Source: a virus. From it: 39,855 bases of DNA. The translations under genes were made by a program, and so were the position numbers. Below are positions 27,508 through 35,540 of this stretch, one piece after another. The number at the start of each line of letters is the position of its first letter. Position 1 is the first letter of the stretch. The notes below the pieces were generated by a model. The model did no database searches, was not told where the DNA came from, and saw nothing but the letters and a program-made list of their open reading frames with translations. The stretch is taken from IMG/VR virus record IMGVR_UViG_3300015360_000090, positions 1 through 39,855 of that record. The stretch is one strand, 5' to 3'.

Positions 27508-28581
27508 TCAGGCCGGGTTGGGCAGGTAGACCAGGACGTAGCTACGCACGCCATCAGGCGCGACGTTCGGTGCGTACCGGCCGTATGGAGCCGCTGCTGT
27601 CCCAGCTGCGGTCAGAACAGTGCCAGCCGTGGGTACGACCCAGACACCGGTACCTGGATCAGTGCCTTCACGAAGAACCGAGACAGCGACGACGCTCGAG
27701 AGGACATCCTGGTCGAGGCCGAGTTCAGTGTTGAGAATACCGACCTCACAGGTACCAAGCACCCCACCTTGTGCCGGGACAGGGATCTTCGTGACCTGCA
27801 TGTAGAATCTCACCGAGTTGACCGTAGCGTTTCCGCCTGCAGGCACCGCGATGAGCTCCGTGATCCGGTTGCCACGGACATCGATGCCCTCGAGCGCGAT
27901 GTTCGACGCGATCCAGCTGGCATGGTTCGAGAACACGAACGAGATACGCCGCGGCACATCCATCACGCGATTGCCGACCCGCTCGCGATTGAACTCAGAG
28001 TTGGTGTCCAGGAGCTGTGCGGTCAGCGACGACGTGATGCTGTCGATCGAGCCGGTGTCGGCGAGGACACCGAGCTCGAGAAGCCCGCCTACGCCAGATG
28101 CTTCCGGAAGGTTGACCTGTGTCACCTCGGCGAAGAAGTTGACAGTCGTCGTGGTCCCTGCACCAGCAGTCGATGCAACAGTCTCGACGAGGGCAACACC
28201 CGACACGTTTTTGCCCGTGACTACGACGCTGCCGCCAAGCCAGTGTGCAGGCGTACCACCAGCGCCGACCGTGAGGGTGACGCGCTTGGGGCTCTTGATC
28301 ACCGCTGCACCAGCGCCTGGTGCCAGGATGCCATCAAAATCCGCAACCGTGAGCACAACCGGGGCAGCAACCGACGCGAACGAGGCCTTGATGCCATCGA
28401 CATCAAGGACACTCGTGCTGACGCGAAGGAAGAACTTGGAGACGCTCGTGGCCTTCTCGAAGGCTGCGAACGCGATATCGGTGTCCTTGCGAACCTCGAA
28501 GACCTCACCAGCCAGGCCGCCAGGCCCGTTGACGAGGTGAGGTACGGCCGGACCACTGGTGAACGTCTTGGAAATGGGCAT
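27508..28581 (-). CDS. Beta-rich structural protein with internal duplication, 357 aa
   Basis: The ATG has TTAGAGGAG about eight bases upstream. The protein is rich in Val, Thr, Gly and Ala with no charged catalytic clusters, typical of a beta-sandwich virion protein. Two parts resemble each other: about 108-160 (VALVETVAS then FFAEVTQVNLPEASGVGG) and about 230-290 (ITELIAVPAGG then FYMQVTKIPVPAQGGVLG). This suggests two copies of one domain. A tail-tube, tail-sheath-associated or head-decoration role is plausible, but no family is recognised. A long plus-strand reading across the same DNA is its shadow. Confidence 0.8.
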   Translation of the reverse strand: MPISKTFTSGPAVPHLVNGPGGLAGEVFEVRKDTDIAFAAFEKATSVSKFFLRVSTSVLDVDGIKASFASVAAPVVLTVADFDGILAPGAGAAVIKSPKRVTLTVGAGGTPAHWLGGSVVVTGKNVSGVALVETVASTAGAGTTTTVNFFAEVTQVNLPEASGVGGLLELGVLADTGSIDSITSSLTAQLLDTNSEFNRERVGNRVMDVPRRISFVFSNHASWIASNIALEGIDVRGNRITELIAVPAGGNATVNSVRFYMQVTKIPVPAQGGVLGTCEVGILNTELGLDQDVLSSVVAVSVLREGTDPGTGVWVVPTAGTVLTAAGTAAAPYGRYAPNVAPDGVRSYVLVYLPNPA

Positions 28582-28613
28582 GAGAGTCTCCTCTAAAATC
28601 TTGTTGCGCTGAT

Positions 28614-30164
28614 CTAGTGAACGTTTGCAGCGAGCCGCGAGAGTACCACCTTCTGCGGGCTCGGCATGCTCTTGAAGATCCCAACAGGGTCTGCACGAAA
28701 GCTATGTGCAAACCCCTTACCGAACATGTCATCGAGCGACATGTCGCGCCCAGCCAGTGCAAGGAGATCAGCGGCGCTGGTGTAGTCAGTGCCCTCCGAC
28801 CACGAATACGTGTCTTTCTCCTCGGGCTCGTTTGCAGCGATCTTTACGCTACCGTAGACCGCAGCAAACGGGTCGAGAAGCCCCACACCGGGACGACCAT
28901 ACGATCTCGATGCACCCGTGTCCTCGTCAGCCTCGCGGAGCATGTCAGCCATGACCATCGGAGAAATCTCTGATCGCTTCTCCAAGAGCAGCTCGTAGAC
29001 CGCTTCCTTGCCAGTGCCCTCATACTGAGAGATCCGAGCATGGAGTTCGGAAACAAGATGTGGACCGTAAGCGTCGCCGGCATACTTCAGCAGCTCGCCG
29101 GAGATCTTGGTGCCGAGCTCATTCGCGCGGTACGACACCGTCTGCGCGAACATACGACGCTCAGCCAGAGGGAACTCCGTGATGTGGGTATCGAAGTACG
29201 CGCTGGCCTGCTTGACCTGCATCGCTGTGTCGATGGGGTACTGCTGTAGGTGAGGCAGCGCGTAGTGTGACGCCGCAGCGATCTTACGGGTCGTCACAGG
29301 CTCTGCCTCAGTGACGTCACCACAATGCAGCCAGCCCTCAGCGACCGCTACAGCCGCAATCTTTGCCGCCGCCGTCTTCGCCGGAAGGCTGAGCCGGCTC
29401 GAGGGGCTGCGGCGACCGCTACCCGAACGCAGAGACCCACCCGCAGGCATCGCCTCAGTACCTACAAGGTCAGCCTTCTTCGCGCGTCCCGGAGGATACC
29501 CACCAAGCTGTGCCTCGGGCTGATCGATCTTCCTGAGCTGCTCATCGAGCTTACGCCACGTAGCGTCATGATCAGAAAAGTGGGACAGCGCATCCCAGAT
29601 GTGACCAGACTCCGGGCCCTTGTCCTTCGACAGTGCCGAAACCTGATCCTCAGACAGCTCAATCTCTCGTCCTGCCTGCTTGACGCCTGAGGCCTGCGCC
29701 ATACGGAACGCGTCCATGTTCGCCTTACCGCGCTGCGACCCCTCACGCACCTTGCCAGCCATGTCCATGGCCCCAAGGCCCGCAACAAGGGCACTACCGA
29801 CCATAGCGATCTTCACGATAGCCGCAGGAGGGTCCATCTCGTACCACGAGCACCCATTGATCAGGTTCGCGGCAACCTTCTGCTGAGCCGTGCCGGGAAG
29901 AAGATGACCGGTCTCGTTGAAGTAGATCATGGACAAGACGAGGTGTGCCTCGTCGTGCATGGCGTACTTACGCACCACGTCATCGCCGTTCGTAGCGACG
30001 AACGCGAACAGTCGATCGGGCAGGCGCCCTAGCTCCTCTTCGCTGAGAATACGGGCCGATGCCAGCTTCTCCGGTAGTTGCCGCCCTGAGGAGGCGATCT
30101 TGGTCCGAAGGACAGCGCCCTTCGGATCGTCGTAGAGGTCGAGCACGATCCCGGCGATTCGCAT
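28614..30164 (-). CDS. Hypothetical virion-type protein, 516 aa; first gene of the portal block
   Basis: I start at the ATG at 30164. The possible TTG start at 30200 is itself part of a promoter -35 box, which argues against it. The N-terminal 100 residues are helical, with HDEAHLVLSMIYFNETG. A hydrophobic stretch near 115-135 (IVKIAMVGSALVAGLGAM) could be a membrane helix. The middle is charged with a Ser/Arg-rich linker near 255-275. The C-terminal half is helical, with several KxA-type repeats. No family is recognised. Position and composition suggest a large internal virion protein. Confidence 0.75.
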   Translation of the reverse strand: MRIAGIVLDLYDDPKGAVLRTKIASSGRQLPEKLASARILSEEELGRLPDRLFAFVATNGDDVVRKYAMHDEAHLVLSMIYFNETGHLLPGTAQQKVAANLINGCSWYEMDPPAAIVKIAMVGSALVAGLGAMDMAGKVREGSQRGKANMDAFRMAQASGVKQAGREIELSEDQVSALSKDKGPESGHIWDALSHFSDHDATWRKLDEQLRKIDQPEAQLGGYPPGRAKKADLVGTEAMPAGGSLRSGSGRRSPSSRLSLPAKTAAAKIAAVAVAEGWLHCGDVTEAEPVTTRKIAAASHYALPHLQQYPIDTAMQVKQASAYFDTHITEFPLAERRMFAQTVSYRANELGTKISGELLKYAGDAYGPHLVSELHARISQYEGTGKEAVYELLLEKRSEISPMVMADMLREADEDTGASRSYGRPGVGLLDPFAAVYGSVKIAANEPEEKDTYSWSEGTDYTSAADLLALAGRDMSLDDMFGKGFAHSFRADPVGIFKSMPSPQKVVLSRLAANVH

Positions 30165-30200
30165 GAGCGCAGCGTATCTCGTAGAGGGGAAAGCGGTCAA
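30165..30200 (-). promoter_or_regulatory. Sigma-70-like promoter giving a leaderless mRNA
   Basis: On the minus strand TTGACC (30200-30195), 18 bases, TACGCT (30176-30171) and six bases (GCGCTC) lead directly to the ATG at 30164. Spacing is identical to the promoter before the RNA polymerase gene, and CTGCGC is shared at the -10/start junction. No ribosome site precedes the ATG. Confidence 0.55.
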
Positions 30201-30227
30201 ACGCTCCTATCAGTAAGTAGAGGTGCT

Positions 30228-30872
30228 ATGCCGCAAGACCCGCTCGATAGTTCGGTGCCCGATATCAGCAAACGAAACTGTACGACATGGGCTGAATATG
30301 AAACGCCGGGGTCATCGAGGACGGCGAACCTGTGCAACGGTGGATGGTACACAAACCGAGATGGTAGCTCCGAGCGCTACGAGGCATGTCTATCCAGATA
30401 CGAGTGTAAGCAGGCCACAGCTCGCGAACGTGTTCACCTGCCCGTGGTCCAGCAGACCAACCCAGAACGACCATTCGGTAATCGACCCTCGAGCACTATC
30501 GTGGGGTCCAGCCCAAATCTACCGTCTGCTGCAGATCGTCTTTACGGTGGATCATGGGCCCCTGCGATGCCCAGTAATCTACCGCAGCGACAGCCCACAG
30601 GGCCCGGCATGCCGGCACCGTCACAGGTACAAGTGCCCCTGCCCTACCCAGTGCAGCCACCAAAGGAGTGGCCGCAGGCGATGCACACGCCGTATGCTGG
30701 ACCCACGCCCGTTCACGGAGGCGGCATCACGCCGACCTTCCTACCAAGCAAAGATGAATCGATCTTCAGTAGGCTGTTCCTCAACGTAGCGCAGGGCATG
30801 ATCGGTGCCAGCGGCTGGCACGTATTCGACTACAGCCGAACCGTAGATCTGTTCAGTCGACCTAGGAGATAA
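30228..30872 (+). CDS. Cys-rich / Pro-rich hypothetical protein, 214 aa
   Basis: The ATG has AGAGGTG about three bases upstream. The N-terminal 70 residues hold four Cys (C18, C36, C54, C60 by reading), in a small module ending in YEACLSRYECK. A Pro/Gln/Ser-rich, probably disordered region follows (about 75-165). The C-terminal 40 residues form a hydrophobic helix segment ending WHVFDYSRTVDLF. No catalytic motif. It is the first gene of the DNA-metabolism block, but its composition is more like a virion or membrane-associated protein. No family is recognised. Confidence 0.65.
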   Translation: MPQDPLDSSVPDISKRNCTTWAEYETPGSSRTANLCNGGWYTNRDGSSERYEACLSRYECKQATARERVHLPVVQQTNPERPFGNRPSSTIVGSSPNLPSAADRLYGGSWAPAMPSNLPQRQPTGPGMPAPSQVQVPLPYPVQPPKEWPQAMHTPYAGPTPVHGGGITPTFLPSKDESIFSRLFLNVAQGMIGASGWHVFDYSRTVDLFSRPRR

Positions 30873-30877
30873 CAGGG

Positions 30878-30893
30878 GGCGGCTTCGGCCGCC
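30878..30893 (+). terminator. GGCGGC-TTCG-GCCGCC hairpin before the helicase gene
   Basis: A six-pair all-GC stem closed by the very stable TTCG loop, extendable by AGGG/CCCT across a two-base bulge. It lies between two same-strand genes and ends ten bases before the next ATG, where a ribosome site would be expected. It could terminate, attenuate or mask initiation. Confidence 0.55.
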
Positions 30894-30903
30894 TACCCTC
30901 ACC

Positions 30904-32304
30904 ATGAAGTTCCCCAAACGCCAACCCGGCATCGGGTACATCGACTCGTGGTTGTGGCTGCCTAAGTCACACGTCAGTGGGCAGATGATCGAAAGCTCTT
31001 TTTTCTTTGAGAGCGGAGGTAAGTCGATCGAAGCCTGGCAAGAAGAGCGTCACCACTACAAGGTGCCGCGTAACTTCCTGCACCAGCAGACGCTACCTAA
31101 GCTGCCCTACCCGATCTACGACACCAGGCCGCAGACGTACCCGTACGTCAAGTTCAACAGCAAGGTCGTTCTAGACTCTCGAGAGGTCGGCAAAACCTAC
31201 CAGACCGAAGGTAGCGCCGCGCTTCTCGCCACCACCGACGGTATTCTTTGCCTTCGTTGCGGTGCCGGTAAAACCGTCGTGGCCCTGCATAGCGCGGCCC
31301 AGCTAAACGGCCCCATCCTGATCACTGTCACTGATGCCGGACTTCAGGAGCAGTGGGTCGAGGAGATCGAGCTGCACCTCGGCATCCCAGCATCCGAGGT
31401 GGGCATCATCGGTGGTGGAAAGTTCGAGTGGAAGAAATCTATCGTGGTGGCACAGGTGAACACGCTCGCGCGACGCGCAGAGAACGATCAGCTGCCACCC
31501 GAGATGCTCTCGTACTTCGCCGTAATCATCTCCGATGAAGCACACGTCATGGGGGCTCCGTACTTCAACAGCGCGATCCCTCCGTTCTTTGGTCGCCGCT
31601 GGGGGCTCACAGCAACACCAGAACGCGAGGATGGCTTCGACGTTCTGCTCAAGTACACGATGGGGAACGTAGTCTACAGCTACCTCACCCCTGATCTCAA
31701 ACCCAAGTTCGTGTTCTACCAGCTCCCGACCAAGCTGGATCCCAACTCCAGAGAAGATTTCGAGAGCACGCACGACAAGACCGGTGAGTTCCACTTCGGT
31801 ATGACCTTCGGGTACCTCGCCCGAAAGAACAAGGACGACCGCACCACGCGCATTGTCGTTGAGATCAAGAAAGCGCTGGCAGTGGGGAGAGAGGTGCTCG
31901 TTCTGGCACACAGCAAGGAGATGACCGAGATCTTGGGCCAATGCTTCCCGAATGCTGGGGTGGTGAACGGCGATGTGAAAGGAGCAGAGCGCTCTCGACG
32001 TATCAGAGAGTGTAACCCTGTGATCGCCATCATGACACTAGGCAAGCAGGCCCTGAACAAACCTAGGCTCGACACGCTGTTCATCGTTGAGCCGTTTTCG
32101 AAGAAGGGGATCCTGCAGCAGACCATGGGGCGTATCCTTCGCCGCTTCACTGGCAAGAAAGAGCCCCTCGTGGTTGTGTTCGAGGACATCTTCGTACGAC
32201 CGTTGACATTGCTATGCGGCAAGATCCGGATGCTCCTGCACCGCTGGCCCGAGTCTAAGGGCGGAGCAGTTCCCTACACGATCGTAAAGCTGAAAGCACC
32301 ATGA
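30904..32304 (+). CDS. SF2 DNA helicase, UvsW/XPB-like
   Basis: 466 residues with the superfamily 2 motifs in order: an N-terminal recognition region, Walker A CGAGKT (119-124), motif II DEAH (211-214), motif III LTATPERED near 240, and in the second RecA domain LVLAHSKEMTEIL and motif VI QQTMGRILRRF near 413. The layout matches XPB/Ssl2- and T4 UvsW-like enzymes, which in phages reshape recombination and replication intermediates. There is no obvious ribosome site; a strong hairpin precedes the ATG. It overlaps the next gene by ATGA. The family call is firm, the exact role inferred. Confidence 0.9.
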   Translation: MKFPKRQPGIGYIDSWLWLPKSHVSGQMIESSFFFESGGKSIEAWQEERHHYKVPRNFLHQQTLPKLPYPIYDTRPQTYPYVKFNSKVVLDSREVGKTYQTEGSAALLATTDGILCLRCGAGKTVVALHSAAQLNGPILITVTDAGLQEQWVEEIELHLGIPASEVGIIGGGKFEWKKSIVVAQVNTLARRAENDQLPPEMLSYFAVIISDEAHVMGAPYFNSAIPPFFGRRWGLTATPEREDGFDVLLKYTMGNVVYSYLTPDLKPKFVFYQLPTKLDPNSREDFESTHDKTGEFHFGMTFGYLARKNKDDRTTRIVVEIKKALAVGREVLVLAHSKEMTEILGQCFPNAGVVNGDVKGAERSRRIRECNPVIAIMTLGKQALNKPRLDTLFIVEPFSKKGILQQTMGRILRRFTGKKEPLVVVFEDIFVRPLTLLCGKIRMLLHRWPESKGGAVPYTIVKLKAP

Positions 32305-32717
32305 CGAAACTAACGAACAAGAAGTTCACGATCGACCGCACAGAGCCGGTCTCCTCGCAAAAATGGCGCAAGTTCCTCGTGGTAGTAGCGACAGGCAATA
32401 CGCGGCTCGTCGGTACATACGACAATCAGACCCGTGGCGCTCCAGACCACGTGTACGCCCATGTCGAGGGTCAGTTCACACTCCACGGCGCTATGCTCTA
32501 CATCTGCAACTTCAGCTTTCAGCCAGCATCAAATGGCTTCCAAGCACACATGGGGCTTCATTGCCTCGCGCCCTACGACCTGTCCGGGGCCATGTCGATC
32601 CAAATCGGTAAGTACGATCACATGCTGTGGGCGATGGACCAGCCTGCAGAGTACCGGGACTGGCTGTACGCAACGTACACCGACGCGTTTGATCCTCCTG
32701 TCATCAAGATGAGCTGA
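32301..32717 (+). CDS. Hypothetical protein, 138 aa
   Basis: The ATG overlaps the helicase stop (ATGA). A compact alpha/beta protein with many aromatic residues, including VYAHVEGQFTLHGAMLYICN in the centre. No motif was recognised. It is part of the DNA-metabolism block between a helicase and a UDG-like gene. Confidence 0.75.
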   Translation: MTKLTNKKFTIDRTEPVSSQKWRKFLVVVATGNTRLVGTYDNQTRGAPDHVYAHVEGQFTLHGAMLYICNFSFQPASNGFQAHMGLHCLAPYDLSGAMSIQIGKYDHMLWAMDQPAEYRDWLYATYTDAFDPPVIKMS

Positions 32718-32719
32718 GC

Positions 32720-33397
32720 GTGCTCAATACAGCGACCAAGCTAAAAGTTCTGCGGGACAAGTGGATCGGTTGTACGAAGTGCGGGCTGTGCAAGCTACGC
32801 CAGAGCCCGGATATCGTCTTCGGCTCCGGCCCGTACGACGCCGACTTCCTTCTACTCACTGACGCTCCCGGTGAGTACGACGTCGAATGCGGCACCCTAC
32901 TGATGGGAGAAGAGGGGCAGCTTGTAGAGGACATGCTGTCGAAGTCCAACATCAACCCGTCGAAGATCTTTCGTGTATCTGTCGTGGGATGTCGTCCTTA
33001 CGTCGTCGTACCCGAGACCGAGAACTCACCCGAGAGAATCCAGGACCGAAGCCCGCGCAAAGAAGAGATCGACGCCTGCTGGACGAGGGTTCAAGAGATC
33101 ATCTACCTCGTCGACCCGCGCATCATCATCGCCATGGGAGACGAGGCCTTCAGGGCTCTCGTCCACGTCAAGTCCCGTAGCCGGCATAAGAGCACCTCGA
33201 CCGCTGTAGGTGATCTATTCGATGCCTGGGTACCTGGTCGCTTACGCGCCGTTCGGTATCCCGTAATCGCCACGCTGTCTCCGAGGCAGCTGGTCGCCAA
33301 CCCTAGCGCTGCAGCCCACGGGCCGATCGCTACAACACTCGATGCTTTCATGAAAGCGTCAAAGTACGTCTCCACGATCAAGAAAGAGGAAACTTGA
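32720..33397 (+). CDS. Uracil-DNA glycosylase superfamily protein (family 4/5-like, Fe-S type)
   Basis: GTG start, 225 residues. Four Cys match the Fe-S ligands of family 4/5 enzymes: the pair in CTKCGLC near the start, the Cys in VVGCRPY near residue 93 and the Cys in EEIDACW near 119. The uracil-pocket motif is TDAPGEYDVE (usual form GEAPG plus acidic), and a DRSP and IIIAMGDEAFRAL region follows as in the family. The second catalytic motif, usually His-Pro-Ser/Ala, reads TLSPRQLVANP here, so Ser stands where His is expected. Activity may be altered or lost. Family role: removal of uracil from DNA; phages also use inactive relatives as polymerase or DNA-binding accessories. Confidence 0.8.
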   Translation: MLNTATKLKVLRDKWIGCTKCGLCKLRQSPDIVFGSGPYDADFLLLTDAPGEYDVECGTLLMGEEGQLVEDMLSKSNINPSKIFRVSVVGCRPYVVVPETENSPERIQDRSPRKEEIDACWTRVQEIIYLVDPRIIIAMGDEAFRALVHVKSRSRHKSTSTAVGDLFDAWVPGRLRAVRYPVIATLSPRQLVANPSAAAHGPIATTLDAFMKASKYVSTIKKEET

Positions 33398-33813
33398 AAA
33401 AGCTACCGACGACCAACCCACCGATCACATTCGTATCAAAGCTGTCAGCCTTCGAGCAGTCCAGAGAGGCGCTTCAGGCGTTTCGAACACAGACCGCGAA
33501 GGTCCTGGAGCAGTACGATCTTCTCGTGGCCTCCTACAACTCTGCGCTCGACGATGTGAAGGCCACCTACCGTGAGAACTGGGAGACGATTGGCTCACCG
33601 TACGGCGAGTTCAAGATCACGAAGAAGACGGACATCGACGCGGAGCTACTGCTCAAGCTGATGCCGCAGGCTGAGGCTGCCGTAAATATCGAGTACAAGA
33701 TCGACCGTAAGGTCTACGAACAGCTCGTGCGCAAAGGGCTCATCCCGGTCGAGGTCACCAAGGAGATCGAGTCTCCCGGTAGCATCTCGGTGTACGGACC
33801 CAAGCCCGCATGA
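33394..33813 (+). CDS. Hypothetical protein, 139 aa, helical then beta
   Basis: The TTG start overlaps the preceding TGA and has AAAGAGGAA four bases upstream. The N-terminal 60 residues form a long helix, probably coiled-coil (REALQAFRTQTAKVLEQYDL). After it come a Gly/Pro turn (IGSPYGEFKI), an ASP/Leu-rich helix and a C-terminal segment ending in GPK. The shape, a helix hairpin then a small domain, recalls Gam-like and other DNA-end or polymerase accessory proteins, but I cannot support that call. Confidence 0.7.
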   Translation: MKKLPTTNPPITFVSKLSAFEQSREALQAFRTQTAKVLEQYDLLVASYNSALDDVKATYRENWETIGSPYGEFKITKKTDIDAELLLKLMPQAEAAVNIEYKIDRKVYEQLVRKGLIPVEVTKEIESPGSISVYGPKPA

Positions 33814-34169
33814 ACGGAGGCGCAAGCATCAAGGGCTCCATTGATCTCTCAGACGACGAAGGCAGCCCCATCGCGGAAACGAGAATCGAAACCATGCGAG
33901 AGAACGACAAGTACAAGGCGATCATGGGTGACTGCAGCGCGAGAGTTACCGTAGGCCTCGATGAGAGCATCGGAGGCCCGTACGGCTACAGCAACGCTAA
34001 GATCAGGGTCAGCGTCACGTTGTCCTGCGATCAGAGTGAAGAGAGCATGGAGAAGGCCAAGCGGTATGCGCTCGATGAGTGCCTCACGTTCATCGAGGAC
34101 CACATCGGCACGTCCTACAAGCAGCTCACTGATCACCTAGAGCGCTACTACCACAAGGAGGCACGGTGA
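33810..34169 (+). CDS. Hypothetical protein, 119 aa
   Basis: The ATG overlaps the previous stop (ATGA). The N-terminus is polar. A beta-rich centre (KIRVSVTLSCDQSEESM) is followed by two helices (KAKRYALDECLTFIEDHIG). No motif is recognised. It is coupled to the next gene by a GTGA overlap. Confidence 0.7.
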   Translation: MNGGASIKGSIDLSDDEGSPIAETRIETMRENDKYKAIMGDCSARVTVGLDESIGGPYGYSNAKIRVSVTLSCDQSEESMEKAKRYALDECLTFIEDHIGTSYKQLTDHLERYYHKEAR

Positions 34170-34498
34170 GTAATGACGGCTTCCTCGGCACAGAGATCCG
34201 CATCGCTGGCATTCAGATCGAAGGGCGTGGTGGTTCAGGTACTGTCGTGAAGTACCGCATCCAGTTCGCAGACAAGGAGGGCAGGGTTCACGGAGCAACC
34301 AACCACGAGGTAGAGATCTCCGGCGACCCGACGTTCTTGGCCCCCGTAAAGGAACTGCTAGACGCCATACGATCACACGCTGAGAAGACCCACTTCTCGT
34401 CCCCCAATCATACCGCGAAACAGGCAGGTGTCCGTGGAATCGCTGAAGCCCTTTCTAGATCAACTGATTCCTCTGACGAGCCTGGCAGCCAGGGTTGA
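34166..34498 (+). CDS. Hypothetical protein, 110 aa
   Basis: The GTG start lies in a GTGA overlap, with an AAGGAGG ribosome site about five bases upstream. The first 60 residues look beta-rich (IRIAGIQIEGRGGSG, KYRIQFADKEGR); the last 40 are polar and probably disordered. Its 3' end overlaps the next gene by up to 71 bases. No family is recognised. Confidence 0.65.
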   Translation: MSNDGFLGTEIRIAGIQIEGRGGSGTVVKYRIQFADKEGRVHGATNHEVEISGDPTFLAPVKELLDAIRSHAEKTHFSSPNHTAKQAGVRGIAEALSRSTDSSDEPGSQG

Positions 34499-35486
34499 GG
34501 AGTTCGCCGAGCGCTGCCACCCCGACTTCATCTACACCGACGCCGAACCTCGAGGTCTGAGGTTCATAGAGCTCGATCTCGCAGAGCATGTCGGAGAGGA
34601 CTTCCCTCGAGTAGTCACGGGCCTGTCGATGCTACTCGGAGACAAGCCTGAGCCTTTCGCCTTTACCGACTGGAGCAGGCAGCAGCTACTGTCCCACCTA
34701 GGCACCAGGGAGAAGTGGTTCGATCCCGTCAGCCGCACGCAGGAGGTCGCCGAGCTAAACGCACGCCTGCATGCGATGAGCGGATCAGTATTTCGAACCA
34801 TGCGCGGCTTCGATTCCCCTGACCTCAACCTGTTCCGTGGTCTCGTCAGCTCGAGGTTCGCTGACCTACCTGACACAGAGATCATGAAGACCCTCGTGGA
34901 CCTGCTACCTGAGGGCTACGCGCTGAAGCGCTTCTCTGGTAAGACTGATCGCGCCTTCTACGCCTACGCCCTCACTGCGGATACGATAGGCGTTCCTGGG
35001 TCACTACTACACGGGCACCCTGGGATCGTAGTGAAGAACAGTGAGGTCGGGTTTACCTCGCTCTACCTCATCCCAGTGCTCTACCTACACGACAGGCGCA
35101 TTCCGCTGGTGCTGAAGCGGCATGCAGTGCTACGCAGGGTTCATCGTGGCGACGTCAAGGCCCTGACATCAGCCTTCGAGGAAGCACTCACGAGGGCCTC
35201 AGAAATCTGGGGACCCTTCGAGAAGCGTGTCGCTGGAATGAAGAGCATCACGTATGCTAGCACTGACACCGCGATCCAAGCGATGACTAGCTTCCTCATG
35301 TCCGCTGGATCCGACAAGCGGTTCATCAGCAAGTGCGAGACCACATACCGTAAAGCCACGATCACAACACACAGCGCCATGAGCGTGTTCACCGCAGTGC
35401 TCGATAGTATCGACATCGACCACAACCAAGATGCTGCATACGTAGCTGCCGAACTGGCCGGCGCTGTGCTCATGCTCATCAAGTAG
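34428..35486 (+). CDS. Hypothetical protein, 352 aa; weak resemblance to DUF932
   Basis: GTG start at 34428; a second GTG at 34434 is equally possible. The overlap with the previous gene is unusually long for this genome. Mixed alpha/beta, with a central segment (VVKNSEVGFTSLYLIPVLYL, about 197-216) and a following His/Arg run (RHAVLRRVHRG) that recall DUF932-type phage proteins. The C-terminal 120 residues are helical. DUF932 has no firm function, so this adds little. It ends two bases before a sigma-70-like promoter. Confidence 0.7.
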   Translation: MSVESLKPFLDQLIPLTSLAARVEEFAERCHPDFIYTDAEPRGLRFIELDLAEHVGEDFPRVVTGLSMLLGDKPEPFAFTDWSRQQLLSHLGTREKWFDPVSRTQEVAELNARLHAMSGSVFRTMRGFDSPDLNLFRGLVSSRFADLPDTEIMKTLVDLLPEGYALKRFSGKTDRAFYAYALTADTIGVPGSLLHGHPGIVVKNSEVGFTSLYLIPVLYLHDRRIPLVLKRHAVLRRVHRGDVKALTSAFEEALTRASEIWGPFEKRVAGMKSITYASTDTAIQAMTSFLMSAGSDKRFISKCETTYRKATITTHSAMSVFTAVLDSIDIDHNQDAAYVAAELAGAVLMLIK

Positions 35487-35488
35487 TG

Positions 35489-35517
35489 TTGACCTTCTCG
35501 GCCAGTACCCTTAGAAC
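35489..35517 (+). promoter_or_regulatory. Sigma-70-like promoter before the replication helicase
   Basis: TTGACC (35489-35494), a 17-base spacer and TAGAAC (35512-35517) fit the 54-base gap before the helicase gene. The predicted start near 35524 gives a short leader that includes the CAGGAGAG ribosome site. The -35 box is the same as in the two minus-strand leaderless promoters. Confidence 0.5.
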
Positions 35518-35540
35518 GGCAAGCCCCTCCAGGAGAGTCT

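Noticed and set aside
27475-28596. A 373-codon plus-strand reading frame
   Set aside because: It is antisense to the beta-rich virion gene, which has a proper ribosome site and stop-to-start spacing with its neighbours. The plus-strand product is Arg/Cys/Asp-rich and not protein-like.
30165-30200. TTG start for the 516-aa gene
   Set aside because: The TTG belongs to a TTGACC -35 box whose spacing to the downstream ATG exactly matches the RNA polymerase promoter.
33394-33813. Gam-type nuclease inhibitor
   Set aside because: Only the general helix-then-small-domain shape fits; no specific residues could be matched, so it is left as hypothetical.
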